Positions 1 through 9,340 are shown, counted from the stretch's first letter. The stretch is 64,000 nt of DNA from DSXH01 sp020724325 (GCA_040756515.1 JBFLYW010000018.1:1-64000), one strand, 5' to 3'. Notes: a model not told the origin generated them from the sequence alone. A program made the numbers and translations.

Positions 1-177
1 GTTTCTCTGGTTAGTCGTTCCGTGTTTAATTTCTTGTTCAAGTTTGTAAGGCTAAGAAATTTTTTTATAATCATCGGCGTAGTCGGGCTAAGCAAGCCGT
101 TTGTCCTGGGCGGCGGCTTAGTTGCAAGCAAGCCGTTTGTCCTGGGCGGCGGCTTAGTTGCAACGCCGTTATGTGCC
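1..177 (+). repeat. attC-like site 1 (5' end outside the window)
   Basis: The right half of an integron attC is present. It ends in GCAACGCCGTTATGTGCC, with the crossover triplet GTT at 168-170. The left part (1-60) resembles 9206-9260 in attC site 3, for example TTTCTTGTTCAAG. Its 5' half, including the inverse core, lies before base 1. It contains a tandem 36-bp duplication listed separately. Confidence 0.75.
90..161 (+). repeat. Two tandem 36-bp copies inside attC site 1
   Basis: Positions 90-125 and 126-161 are two head-to-tail copies of a GC-rich 36-bp unit that starts AAGCAAGCCGTTTGTCC and ends GGCTTAGTTGC. The unit contains the L' arm (CGGCTTAGTTGC) of the attC, so the folded site could use either copy of the arm. 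The other attC sites in this array have one copy. Confidence 0.9.
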
Positions 178-207
178 TAAACTTAGAGAGTATGTAAATA
201 ATAAAAT

Positions 208-516
208 ATGGATACAGACGATTTATCAAATGAAGCATATGATGCAGTAATTAGACAAGCTGAAAAGTTTCATCACGATTTAACATTACAATTTGGCGTA
301 TTAGCTTCAGATTGCAAGGATGAAACTGAATATTTAAAAAAGGCTTTGTTATTAATAAAAGAATGTGAATCAGATATTGAAGAAACAATGGATGAAATAT
401 TCTATGAATATACTCCTGAAAAAAGCAAATTTAAATTAGCATTAAAGGAAATAAAGAAATCAATCAAAGAAGTTCAAAAAATACCAATGGATAAAAGAAC
501 ATATGAAGAATGGTGA
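208..516 (+). CDS. Hypothetical cassette protein, 102 aa
   Basis: I do not recognise this protein. It is acidic and predicted largely helical, without a signal peptide or membrane segment. It starts with ATG 31 bases after the attC boundary. It ends 4 bases before the likely start of the next gene, so the two are probably co-translated as one cassette. The leader has no strong Shine-Dalgarno sequence. Small helical proteins of unknown role are typical integron cargo. The tight coupling to a UPF0158 protein may indicate a functional pair, but that is inference. Confidence 0.75.
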   Translation: MDTDDLSNEAYDAVIRQAEKFHHDLTLQFGVLASDCKDETEYLKKALLLIKECESDIEETMDEIFYEYTPEKSKFKLALKEIKKSIKEVQKIPMDKRTYEEW

Positions 517-520
517 AAAA

Positions 521-949
521 ATGGAACTTACCGAAGAACAAATAAAATATATTGCAGAAGAATTAGATACTGGAATGAAAGTATATGTAAATCTTGAAAC
601 AATGGAAGTTAAATCTATAATTGATACCCTCCAACATTATGATGTAGATACAGAAGCTTGGGAAGACGATATAAATGAGATAGAAGAAAACTTTGATAAA
701 TACTTTCAGTTTGAGAGAATGGATTCCAGAGAATCATTTCAAGTAATGGAAGATTTTGTGGAAACTGTAGACGATAAAAGATTAAGAGAAAAATTAGAAT
801 TGGGACTTAGCCTTTCAAAGCCATTCAGAAATTTCAAAGATATAATTGATGATGAAAATGAATATAGAACAAGATGGTTTGAATTTAGAGATGCGAGAAA
901 TATAGAATTTGTAAAAGAGCAAATAGAAAGACATAATAAAAGTATTTAG
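521..949 (+). CDS. UPF0158 family protein, 142 aa
   Basis: The segment MKVYVNLETMEV near the N-terminus, the acidic stretch EIEENFDKYFQFE, SFQVMEDFVETV, and KPFRNFKDIID with YRTRWFEF near the C-terminus match the UPF0158 (PF03682) pattern as I know it. The family has no established biochemical role. I prefer ATG 521 (MELTEEQ) over the upstream ATG at 503 because family members begin at about this point and because it removes the overlap with the preceding gene. The stop is 4 bases before the start of attC site 2, leaving no room for another gene in the cassette. Confidence 0.8.
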   Translation: MELTEEQIKYIAEELDTGMKVYVNLETMEVKSIIDTLQHYDVDTEAWEDDINEIEENFDKYFQFERMDSRESFQVMEDFVETVDDKRLREKLELGLSLSKPFRNFKDIIDDENEYRTRWFEFRDARNIEFVKEQIERHNKSI

Positions 950-952
950 TAA

Positions 953-1147
953 AGGCACATAACAAGCTGCTCAAGCCGACAGCTTTAAACTCCACGGCAT
1001 TTTTGCAATTTTCGAGTTCGTTGGCTTCGTTCGGCAGTCTTGTTCAGGGTAGTCGTGCTATGAAAATTTTTTCTAAACATAAAAGTTATTTAATAAGTTC
1101 GGCATTGTTGTTCTGGGCTGCGGCTTAGCAGCAACGCCGTTATATGC
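953..1147 (+). repeat. attC-like site 2 (end of cassette A)
   Basis: AGGCACATAAC (953-963) is the exact reverse complement of 168-178, the start of cassette A. The left arm GCTGCTCAAGCCG (966-978) pairs with the right arm CGGCTTAGCAGC (1121-1132) except for one unpaired G, the extrahelical-base feature that sets strand choice in attC recombination. The site ends in GCCGTTATATGC, with GTT at 1139-1141. The total of about 195 bp is at the long end for attC. Confidence 0.85.
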
Positions 1148-1191
1148 TTATTCGTAATATTAACATTTCCCACTAATTTAAGAAATAAGGT

Positions 1192-2133
1192 TTGTTGGAT
1201 AGAATATTAAATACAGATTACTATAAATCATTATTTCAAACATTTTCTGAAAATGTTGAGTTTAATTCTTCTCTTTTGCCAATCTCAATCTTTAATAAAA
1301 TAAATCTTTCTTTCATTCAAAAGGCAATATCTAAATCTGCCGGATTCGATATAATTATAAAAATACCCAAGTACTTTTATAAAATATTGGACGAAATTTA
1401 TTCTAATCTTTATCTCTATATCGCCAATGTCCAGTTTTATGAGAACTATATGAATCCAGAGTTCAAATTGGATGAACTTGTAGTAAGAAAGATTGGCAAG
1501 AAAAATAGAAAATATAAAGTGGTAGGAATCAACGAACGGAACATTACCTTGGTTGAGCAAAAAAAAGAATCATTAAAAGATTTGAATGGACCAGCCAAAC
1601 TTTATGTTGATAGAAAAAATATTATTAAAGAATTTGTGCCTATTAAACGACCGTTAAAAAAAGGTTCGTTGAACAATTTTCTGCAATTATTCAGTAGTTT
1701 AAATGGACTTGATATAAATGAGGATTATTTCCCAACCAAATTTGATTTGGTTACCGTATTTGTTGGTTCAAAAAAAATGTTTGAAAATTTTCGGAATATT
1801 TCCATTCATAATGCTAACCTTTATAATAGCATCCCTTGTTATTATATAAACCGAGACGGAAAGGAGAGTGATACCTTAGGTATTTCGCCATTATTATATT
1901 TTGTTCCTTCTTATAGGATAGCATATCAGCAGATTATTCAAAACAAAATGCGTGTTTGCAACGTTGTATTGTTTGATGATGGATTCGATGAATTACAACA
2001 AATTATTAGTGATCAATCCATTTATGGTTTTCGGATTATAGGAATTTGTACAACCCCAATTGAAAAAAGAGCAAGCTCTATAAAATATTGGGAATGGCTT
2101 AAAGAAGAAATAAATCTAATAGAATCATTATGA
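1192..2133 (+). CDS. DrmE-like protein, N-terminal part (313 aa)
   Basis: First gene of the DISARM-like cassette. The protein has no signal peptide or membrane segment. Its C-terminal third carries a beta-strand NVVLFDDGFDEL (near residues 258-269), then a strand ending GICTTPIEKR, an arrangement resembling the Walker B and following strand of P-loop proteins, but no Walker A is visible. Together with the next gene it would be about 820 aa, and I interpret the two as a split DrmE, the class 2 DISARM protein of unknown function. The start is TTG (1192, or TTG 1195) after AAGG at 1187-1190. The stop overlaps the next ATG in ATGA, so translation is probably coupled. The DrmE assignment rests on context and partial resemblance. 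Confidence 0.5.
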   Translation: MLDRILNTDYYKSLFQTFSENVEFNSSLLPISIFNKINLSFIQKAISKSAGFDIIIKIPKYFYKILDEIYSNLYLYIANVQFYENYMNPEFKLDELVVRKIGKKNRKYKVVGINERNITLVEQKKESLKDLNGPAKLYVDRKNIIKEFVPIKRPLKKGSLNNFLQLFSSLNGLDINEDYFPTKFDLVTVFVGSKKMFENFRNISIHNANLYNSIPCYYINRDGKESDTLGISPLLYFVPSYRIAYQQIIQNKMRVCNVVLFDDGFDELQQIISDQSIYGFRIIGICTTPIEKRASSIKYWEWLKEEINLIESL

Positions 2134-3662
2134 TTTGTCTACACAAAATAAATGATAAAGATTTAGAGGAACTGATTGGCTATTATGATTCTGCTTTGTG
2201 CCAGCTTAGGGAATCACCTTATTATATCGAAAATATTCCAGAGTATTCCTATTATCTTAGCCGACTTTTAAAAAGTATTGAAGGCAATGAACAAATAAAT
2301 AATGACGAACTAACTTCAAGAATAAAATTCAATTCTTCGTTTGAGGACCAATTATTAAATCACGGAAATAGTATTGAAAATTTAACAAGTGAACTCAATC
2401 TAAAAAACATTCTTCTAGTAATTTCAGAAACTATTAATAAAAAAAATAAAAAAGCAGAAACAATTTTCAACATACTCCAAGAGAAAACAAACAGAGATAT
2501 TGAAGAATCAATCCTTATTTCAATTTTATTAAAAGAGCAAAAGCTAAACAAGGTCCTGATTATTAGTAATAATTACGACGAAGATTGTTTGAAAGAGTCT
2601 ATTAAAAAGAATTCCTTGAAGAATGTTGAAATAATCAGATATAAAAAATTTATTAAAAGAAAAGAAGATGAATTAAAAAATTATTACATCATCGGATATT
2701 TTTTAGAAGGTTACAGAGATTTTGAAATATATCACAACTTACCTGTTACTGTAAATCTTTTCCTTTATGATTTCGAAGAATGCTTATATAAAGATTGCTT
2801 AAATAAGTATAAGTCAAAATTAGAAGAAGAATTACAATCTGAGGATAGATTTTTTATTAGCGGCATTAAATATGAAGTCCCCGTTCCTATTCCAGTATCT
2901 ATCAGTCAAGCGCTTCAAAATATTATTGATAGAACTAAAGATTGGAATGAAAAAGAATATGATAACAATATTGATGATCCAGATGAAAGCTCAAATGAAT
3001 ACATTTCATTTCAGATACAATATGAAGGATACTCTGATATTGATATTTTAAAATCAACGGACACAGTTTTTAATGAAAGAAACAATTTAATGAAGGTAAA
3101 TAAATTAAAAGTCGGAGATAAAGTTAGAGTTTATAAAATAGACTTTGGAGAGATTCTTCTAAATACGGCTATGGAATTTCAATCAGAAATATTTGTTGAA
3201 ATTGAAAAACATAGCCGACTTTGGAAAGAAACACTAAAAGAGTTATATCTCAAAATATATAAGGCAAATATTGACCATCTGCATTCTCATTTAAGAAGTC
3301 ACGGCGTTAAAGTAAAATCTTCCACGGTATTAAACAATTGGATCCAAGGCTCAACAAAATTTCCCCAAAGGGACAAAGCGTTAAAAGCTATTTATGAATT
3401 ATCAAAGGACCTTAAACTTGGTGCTTCAGTAGGCATGATTTTGAAATCGAAAAAAATCTATAACAGTACAATGATTTCTCTGGGGAGGGATTTAAAAGAG
3501 GAAATAAAAAACTTCCTGACCGATGGTAATATTGGTGAAATAATGCAGAAAAATAATATAACGCCAGAGACTTTGAGAAAAGTAATTGATGAGCAAATGC
3601 CTTTAAGGAAAATTAAGAACATCAGTACAAAATTAATTAAAGCGGAGGATGTTGATGAATGA
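2130..3662 (+). CDS. DrmE-like protein, C-terminal part (510 aa)
   Basis: Second gene of the operon, overlapping the first by 4 bases. Residues 135-150 (LNKVLIISNNYDEDCL) and VTVNLFLYDFEE further on look like Rossmann or helicase-type strands. An acidic linker (YDNNIDDPDESSNEY) follows. Near residues 320-335 comes LKVGDKVRVYKIDFGE, and then a helical region with a possible helix-turn-helix (STVLNNWIQGSTKFPQRDKALKAI, in part). This layout fits my recollection of the DrmE C-terminal half, which ends in a DNA-binding-like region. It has no recognisable nuclease or methylase motif. It overlaps the helicase gene downstream by a few bases. Confidence 0.5.
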   Translation: MICLHKINDKDLEELIGYYDSALCQLRESPYYIENIPEYSYYLSRLLKSIEGNEQINNDELTSRIKFNSSFEDQLLNHGNSIENLTSELNLKNILLVISETINKKNKKAETIFNILQEKTNRDIEESILISILLKEQKLNKVLIISNNYDEDCLKESIKKNSLKNVEIIRYKKFIKRKEDELKNYYIIGYFLEGYRDFEIYHNLPVTVNLFLYDFEECLYKDCLNKYKSKLEEELQSEDRFFISGIKYEVPVPIPVSISQALQNIIDRTKDWNEKEYDNNIDDPDESSNEYISFQIQYEGYSDIDILKSTDTVFNERNNLMKVNKLKVGDKVRVYKIDFGEILLNTAMEFQSEIFVEIEKHSRLWKETLKELYLKIYKANIDHLHSHLRSHGVKVKSSTVLNNWIQGSTKFPQRDKALKAIYELSKDLKLGASVGMILKSKKIYNSTMISLGRDLKEEIKNFLTDGNIGEIMQKNNITPETLRKVIDEQMPLRKIKNISTKLIKAEDVDE

Positions 3663-6600
3663 AGCACGTGATATTTACATAGATAGAATAAAACGTGAAC
3701 TTATTGGTCCCGGATCGGATATATTTTATTGCTCAGATGCTTTTAGTGATGAGATTTTAGAAGGCAAACCTTTAACAAGGTATTATTCGGGTATTTTATT
3801 TCCGCCTAAAACAGAATTGATAGAAGATGATCCGGAATTATTCAATGAAGATAACGATGGGCTTAACGAAGAACCAGATGAATTAACTACTAAAGAAAAG
3901 GAAAATATTAGAGAGGAAAATGAAACATTTGATAATTCTGAAGAAGATGAAACATTTAAATTAAGAAGTAATCTATACTTCCCTACTAATATAGGTCTTA
4001 CCTTCTGCATTCCTTTAGAAACAAATACAATTGATTTGATATTAAACTTTGGTACATACAAAAAAGCAAGCGGTAACAAAATAAAGATTAAATACAATGG
4101 TGAAGGTGTAGAACTATTATCACAATTCGGATTACAAGAATATGTTGAATATGATAGTGGTAATAAGATTTTGTTCTTAAAAAAAGAGTTAAAAGGCAAT
4201 AGAAAGAAAAATCAAAAGAGTGAGGATTATCTAATATTAGATGGATGTCTTAAGAATTTTGCTAAAGAAATTTCAAGAGATCATACATTGTTGCGACACT
4301 TAAAAAAATTAGTTTATGGTAAAGACAAGTGGCAAAGATTCTCACACAATTATAATCTTAAAATAGGAATTGAAAAAAACAATACATTCCTACTAGAAGC
4401 ATTAGTCAATGAGTTAGAAAATCTACCGCATAATTTAGCAAAAGGAATTACTCTATATGTAAAAGTTTATTCAGACTATACCAGACAAAAAAAAATTGTT
4501 AAAATATTATTGGAAAATAAAGCGGTTGGAGTTAAAGCGAAAAAATATTTACCGACCAATGAAAAGCTAAATGAAAGCTGTCTTTTTCAAGTAGAACTTT
4601 TAATAAATTCTGAAAAATTATTACCATTTGATAAGCTTGTAGAAAATGAATTCCTTTCGGATGAAGACAAAACACTTAACTTTTTATATAAAGATATAAA
4701 AAGTTACGGAATAGGGCACGGTGCGGCTTGTGAATGGGAATTGACGAATAATCCAACTTGGATTAAGACGTCATTCTTTCCACATTATGATATTAAGAAC
4801 CAAAGCACTGAGTTTGATTTTAAAGATGATGAATTAGAAAAAATTCTCGACATAAAAAACTTATCATCATTATCTCAATTAAATAAGAATGAAATCATTT
4901 CTGGACTAAGAAGATTTAACAATTTCTATAAAGAATGGATTGATGGAAAAACAGAAGAAGACAAAAATCGTTCTAATAGTGAGATAGGAAACAGAAATCT
5001 TTTACAATGCTTTACTGTATTTAATAGAATTCAAAATGGTATAAAAATTCTAGAAGAGAATAATAATGCTTTCACAGCATTTCAGTTTGCTAATTCTGCT
5101 ATGTATATGCAGATGTTTCATTCTGCTAGATATTTCGGAAACGAATTTAATAAGGGATTTGAATTATTTGAATGGAATGAGCGATTCCAACAAAAAGGTA
5201 TTCCAAATTATGCGGATTATGAAACCATTAACTTTCCTTCTGTTAGAGCACCTAAGTGGCGTCCATTTCAACTTGGTTTTATTTTACTTTCACTTCGCTC
5301 AATAGTCGAGCCAACTTCTGAAGATAGGAATTTAGTAGATTTAATATGGTTCCCAACCGGCGGCGGAAAGACCGAAGCATATCTTACCGTAACTTCTTTA
5401 TTAATCTTTTACAGAAGATTAGTTTACAAGAAGAAAGGTTATGGAGTAAACGCAATTATTCGTTACACTTTGAGACTGTTGACCGCTCAACAATTTGAAA
5501 GAGCTTCAAAAGTAATATTGGCTTGTGAAAAAATAAGGAGAGAAAATAAAACCATACTTGGTGATGAAGAAATTACAATTGGTTTTTGGGTCGGTGCATC
5601 TACAATTCCAAATTCAATTGATAAAGCCAAAGATTCTTTAGATAGAATATTAACTCGCTTAAACAATGGGGACAGAGCAACTAATATATTCCAAGTTAAT
5701 AGCTGTCAATGGTGTAATACAAAAACTATTACAAGACTCAGTAAAGATGATCAACGATATAAAATTAGTATTCGTGCAAATTATTTGAATCAAGGAATAA
5801 AATCTTATTGTCAGAATCCACAATGCGACTTTTCGGAGCAAAAAAATGGTTTTCCCATTGTCTTGGTAGATGAAGATATTTATAATAAACCGCCCACTTT
5901 GCTTTTTGGAACAGTTGATAAATTTGCGATGCTTGCGTGGCGACCGGAAGGGCGAAAATTATTCAATCAACACAATGATTGCATTCCACCAGAACTCATA
6001 ATACAAGATGAGCTACATCTGATTAGTGGTCCATTGGGAAGTATAACTGGTTTGTATGAAAATGTTATTCAATCATTATGTGAGAAAAAAGGTATCTCAC
6101 CGAAAATTATTGCTTCAACAGCAACTTCTAAAAACGCAGAGAATCAAGTTAAAAGATTATATGGAAGACAAATCACAATATTTCCACCGTTTGCTCTTGA
6201 TACAAAAAATAATTTCTTTTCACGCACAGAAGAACATTCATTACGACGATATATAGGTATAATGCCGACTGGGAAAAACTTTACTATGACTCAGTTAAAA
6301 ATATTAGCAGCAATGTTATATGCAAGACTCGATGTTTGGCAAAATGCTGATGAAACAATTAAAAAGAATGCTGATAATTTCTGGACTGTGGTTTCTTATT
6401 TCAACAGCTTAAAAGATGTTGGAAAAATGGCGAACAAAATTGGTTCGGAGTTAAGAGATAGTACATTAAAACAACTGCACAATAGATTACTGAATTCTAC
6501 TTACGCAAATTATAGACGCCTAAAATTTGCTCAAGAATTAACCAGCAGAATTTCAAGCGAACGAATTAAAGAAACCTTGGACAGATTAAATATTCAATTT

Positions 6601-7269
6601 GAAAATGATATTGAAAATTCAAGAGCTATAGATTTAGTACTTGCTACAAATATGATTTCTGTTGGTCTGGATGTCCAAAGACTTGGTGTAATGCTAGTAA
6701 ATGGTATGCCAAGAAATATTGCCGAATATATTCAATCAACTTCTCGTGTTGCTAGAAAAAATAAAGGAGTAATTTTTACACTATTTAATCCAGACAATTC
6801 AAGAGACTTATCATACTTTGAGCATTTTGTTTCTTTTCATCAGAAATTCTATAAAGAGATCGAACCATTGAGTTTAACACCATTTACGGAGAACACTTTC
6901 GATAGAATGTTATTGACAACAATCGTCACATATTTTAGACATAAGCTTGGAAATTGTTCAAATGATGCTGTGAAAAATTTGAATAAAGAGTTTATCAAAA
7001 ACGAGCTTAATGATTTAATAGAAAAACACAAAGGCATAACAGATAATGAAAAAAATGATTTTATGGTAAAAGTTGAACATCTTTTGAATTATTGGGAAGG
7101 TAGAATTACAGCCGCAACTAATGCAAATTATAAATTAAAGTTCAAATCCAACAATCAAGAGGAAAGTTTTCTCAAAACTAGAGATCAAATAAGAAACGAT
7201 GAATATTCAATTATGCAATCTGTAAGAAATGTTGAACCATCAACTAAAATAAAAATTAACCAATATTAA
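3655..7269 (+). CDS. drmA: DISARM-type helicase DrmA, 1204 aa
   Basis: Superfamily 2 helicase of the DISARM anti-phage core. Visible motifs are Walker A FPTGGGKTEAY (about residue 565), a DExH-type box QDELHL (about 784), STAT (about 820), ATNMISVGLDVQRLG (about 996) and the arginine-finger motif QSTSRVARK (about 1027). A probable zinc site, CQWC followed by CQNPQC, sits between motifs I and II. Length and the PTGGGKTEAY signature suit DrmA. ATG 3655 is chosen because GGAGG (3644-3648) lies 6 bases before it; the ATG at 3649 touches the GGAGG. The following gene encodes its usual partner DrmB. The gene is AT-rich, as is the rest of the cassette. Confidence 0.85.
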   Translation: MNEARDIYIDRIKRELIGPGSDIFYCSDAFSDEILEGKPLTRYYSGILFPPKTELIEDDPELFNEDNDGLNEEPDELTTKEKENIREENETFDNSEEDETFKLRSNLYFPTNIGLTFCIPLETNTIDLILNFGTYKKASGNKIKIKYNGEGVELLSQFGLQEYVEYDSGNKILFLKKELKGNRKKNQKSEDYLILDGCLKNFAKEISRDHTLLRHLKKLVYGKDKWQRFSHNYNLKIGIEKNNTFLLEALVNELENLPHNLAKGITLYVKVYSDYTRQKKIVKILLENKAVGVKAKKYLPTNEKLNESCLFQVELLINSEKLLPFDKLVENEFLSDEDKTLNFLYKDIKSYGIGHGAACEWELTNNPTWIKTSFFPHYDIKNQSTEFDFKDDELEKILDIKNLSSLSQLNKNEIISGLRRFNNFYKEWIDGKTEEDKNRSNSEIGNRNLLQCFTVFNRIQNGIKILEENNNAFTAFQFANSAMYMQMFHSARYFGNEFNKGFELFEWNERFQQKGIPNYADYETINFPSVRAPKWRPFQLGFILLSLRSIVEPTSEDRNLVDLIWFPTGGGKTEAYLTVTSLLIFYRRLVYKKKGYGVNAIIRYTLRLLTAQQFERASKVILACEKIRRENKTILGDEEITIGFWVGASTIPNSIDKAKDSLDRILTRLNNGDRATNIFQVNSCQWCNTKTITRLSKDDQRYKISIRANYLNQGIKSYCQNPQCDFSEQKNGFPIVLVDEDIYNKPPTLLFGTVDKFAMLAWRPEGRKLFNQHNDCIPPELIIQDELHLISGPLGSITGLYENVIQSLCEKKGISPKIIASTATSKNAENQVKRLYGRQITIFPPFALDTKNNFFSRTEEHSLRRYIGIMPTGKNFTMTQLKILAAMLYARLDVWQNADETIKKNADNFWTVVSYFNSLKDVGKMANKIGSELRDSTLKQLHNRLLNSTYANYRRLKFAQELTSRISSERIKETLDRLNIQFENDIENSRAIDLVLATNMISVGLDVQRLGVMLVNGMPRNIAEYIQSTSRVARKNKGVIFTLFNPDNSRDLSYFEHFVSFHQKFYKEIEPLSLTPFTENTFDRMLLTTIVTYFRHKLGNCSNDAVKNLNKEFIKNELNDLIEKHKGITDNEKNDFMVKVEHLLNYWEGRITAATNANYKLKFKSNNQEESFLKTRDQIRNDEYSIMQSVRNVEPSTKIKINQY

Positions 7270-7271
7270 TT

Positions 7272-9137
7272 ATGGCAAAAAATAATTTCAACCACGGTAA
7301 AAACAAGATACTTTCAAGTTACGGCGGAATTGGTTCACTTGTTGAGACCACAGAGGGTTCTGTAATAATTGAAACGTTTGACAATTGGGGCTATGATAGC
7401 ATCCTCAATTCAAATGAGATTGAGAATTATCTAATAATTGATGATAGATTGCTTTCCAGACTTAAATACGTCTTTAAAAATCTTCAATATATTGTTAGTG
7501 TGCCAGATGAATATGAAAGAAGAATTCGTCCAAAAGCAAATTATTTTCCAAAATGGTTTTATTGTCCGAAGTGCAAACAATTCAAAGAATATTATGAATG
7601 GTTTAAATCCTGGAAAGAAGTTGGAAAGGACCAAGCTTATTTTTTCCCACCTAAGTGTTCTAACAAAGAATGTTACGAAGAAATACTTGAACAAGTTCGT
7701 TTTGTTATGACTTGTCCTAATGGGCATATTCAAGATTTACCTTGGAAGTATTGGAATAATCAAACTAAGGAGATGCAAGCCGAACAAAATTTTAATACAG
7801 AAGATGAGGGGGATGATAGTGGGGGCTCAATATTCTTAGACTTTAGTTCAAAATGCTGTGAGAATCAAAAACTCATTTACTCCGTCAGTAGAGAAAACTC
7901 AGAATTGTCTGGTATTCATATAGAATGTAAAAGTTGTGGAAAGTCGGAAAACTTGGGAGGTGTTTTTGGATTTAGTATGAAATGTTCTGGAAATACACCT
8001 TGGTTGGGATTAAAAGACCGTCATAATTGCGAAGAAAAATTAAAGGTCGTTATAAAATCAAGCAACAGTATTTATTATGCTAACTTAATTTCAAGTATTT
8101 ACATTCCAGTTAATCAAATTAATTTGAAACAAGAGCATAGGATTTTAATTTCTAAATGGTTAGAACGCGGTAAACAATCAGAAGATATTGTTAGAGATTT
8201 GAAGCTTGATTACGATGTACCAGAATCCGAAACAAAAAAATATTTAGAAGGTTCTGAAAGTTATATTTCGGAACAATCATTTAGGGAAGTCGAGTATGAT
8301 TATTTCCTAAGTAAAGAAACTGAATTGGGAGATTCAATAAAGTTTTCAAAAATCGATGTTAGAGACAAAATAAAAGGATTTGAAACAATCGTTAGAGTAG
8401 AAAAATTAAAACAAATCACTGTCCAGACTTCTTTTACACGTCAAATGCCTATTGATGCTGATGCAATATTACTTACAGATGATGAATTTGAAGAAATACA
8501 GTATGAAGTAAAACGGCAATCTACAACTTCAAAGAGTATAAAAACTTTAATCTTGCCTGGTGTTGAATCATTTGGAGAAGCAATTCTATTCATTCTTGAT
8601 AAAAAACTTTTAGATATTTGGTGTGAAAATGATGAAGTCATTAAAAGTGCAAGTAAAATTAGAAGTAGAGCCCAAGCTTCGCAACGTAAATATATAAGAA
8701 GATTGCACACAACAATAACCCCGCAATTTTTATTAATACATACACTCTCACATATAATAATTAAAGAACTGGAATATGTATGTGGTTACCCAGCAGCTTC
8801 TTTGAAAGAAAGACTTTATGTCAGTGATAAAATGTTAGGTTTTATGATAACGGCAATAGAAGGAACTGAAGGAAGTCTTGGTGGTTTAGTAAGTCAATGT
8901 GATGACCTTGAAAACTTAAATCGAATAATAAATAGTGCAATTGAAAGGGCTAAGGATTGTTCATCGGATCCAATTTGTGAAAACTCAGATGGACAAGGAG
9001 TTGAAAACTTAAATCTTGCAGCTTGCTATTCTTGTACACTTTTACCAGATATATCTTGTGAAACGTTTAATTCATTTTTGGATAGAAAACTTTTAATAGA
9101 TAAAGATTTTGGTTTTTTTAAAAAAGAAATTTCATAA
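7272..9137 (+). CDS. drmB: DISARM-type DUF1998 protein DrmB, 621 aa
   Basis: DrmB is the DUF1998 partner of the DrmA helicase; the two form the DNA-engaging core of DISARM. Visible features are paired zinc-binding cysteines (CPKC at about 98, CSNKEC at about 126, CPNGH at about 149, CKSCGKSE further on), the DUF1998 signature LLIHTLSHIIIKELEY at about 487, and the C-terminal ACYSCTLLPDISCE. The length is normal for DrmB. It starts 2 bases after drmA stops. Its stop is 11 bases before attC site 3, so no DrmC phospholipase-D nuclease follows, although in standard DISARM loci drmC usually comes next. Confidence 0.85.
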   Translation: MAKNNFNHGKNKILSSYGGIGSLVETTEGSVIIETFDNWGYDSILNSNEIENYLIIDDRLLSRLKYVFKNLQYIVSVPDEYERRIRPKANYFPKWFYCPKCKQFKEYYEWFKSWKEVGKDQAYFFPPKCSNKECYEEILEQVRFVMTCPNGHIQDLPWKYWNNQTKEMQAEQNFNTEDEGDDSGGSIFLDFSSKCCENQKLIYSVSRENSELSGIHIECKSCGKSENLGGVFGFSMKCSGNTPWLGLKDRHNCEEKLKVVIKSSNSIYYANLISSIYIPVNQINLKQEHRILISKWLERGKQSEDIVRDLKLDYDVPESETKKYLEGSESYISEQSFREVEYDYFLSKETELGDSIKFSKIDVRDKIKGFETIVRVEKLKQITVQTSFTRQMPIDADAILLTDDEFEEIQYEVKRQSTTSKSIKTLILPGVESFGEAILFILDKKLLDIWCENDEVIKSASKIRSRAQASQRKYIRRLHTTITPQFLLIHTLSHIIIKELEYVCGYPAASLKERLYVSDKMLGFMITAIEGTEGSLGGLVSQCDDLENLNRIINSAIERAKDCSSDPICENSDGQGVENLNLAACYSCTLLPDISCETFNSFLDRKLLIDKDFGFFKKEIS

Positions 9138-9147
9138 AATGTAAAAC

Positions 9148-9340
9148 GCATATAACAAGTTGCTCAAGGCGACAGCGTTATCGCTCTCGGCATTTTTGAA
9201 GTTTTCGGGTTTATCGTTCCTTGTTTAGTTTCTTGTTCAAGTTACTTTTGCTATGAAAGATTTTTTTAATTATAAAGTTTATTAATAAATTCGGCTTTGC
9301 TGTTCTGGGCTGCGCCTTAGCAACAACGCCGTTATATTGC
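9148..9340 (+). repeat. attC-like site 3 (end of the DISARM cassette)
   Basis: GCATATAAC (9148-9156) is the exact reverse complement of 1139-1147, so the whole DISARM operon lies within one cassette. The left arm GTTGCTCAAGGCG (9159-9171) pairs with CGCCTTAGCAAC (9313-9324) apart from one unpaired G. It ends GCCGTTATATTGC with GTT at 9331-9333. The middle closely matches attC site 2, for example TTCTGGGCTGCG near the right arm, so the sites are a homogeneous family. Confidence 0.85.

Noticed and set aside
1192..3662. The two DrmE-like genes as one gene broken by a frameshift
   Set aside because: They overlap by ATGA and both frames look coding up to that point, which is typical of coupled genes; a one-base error cannot be ruled out, but nothing in the sequence points to it.
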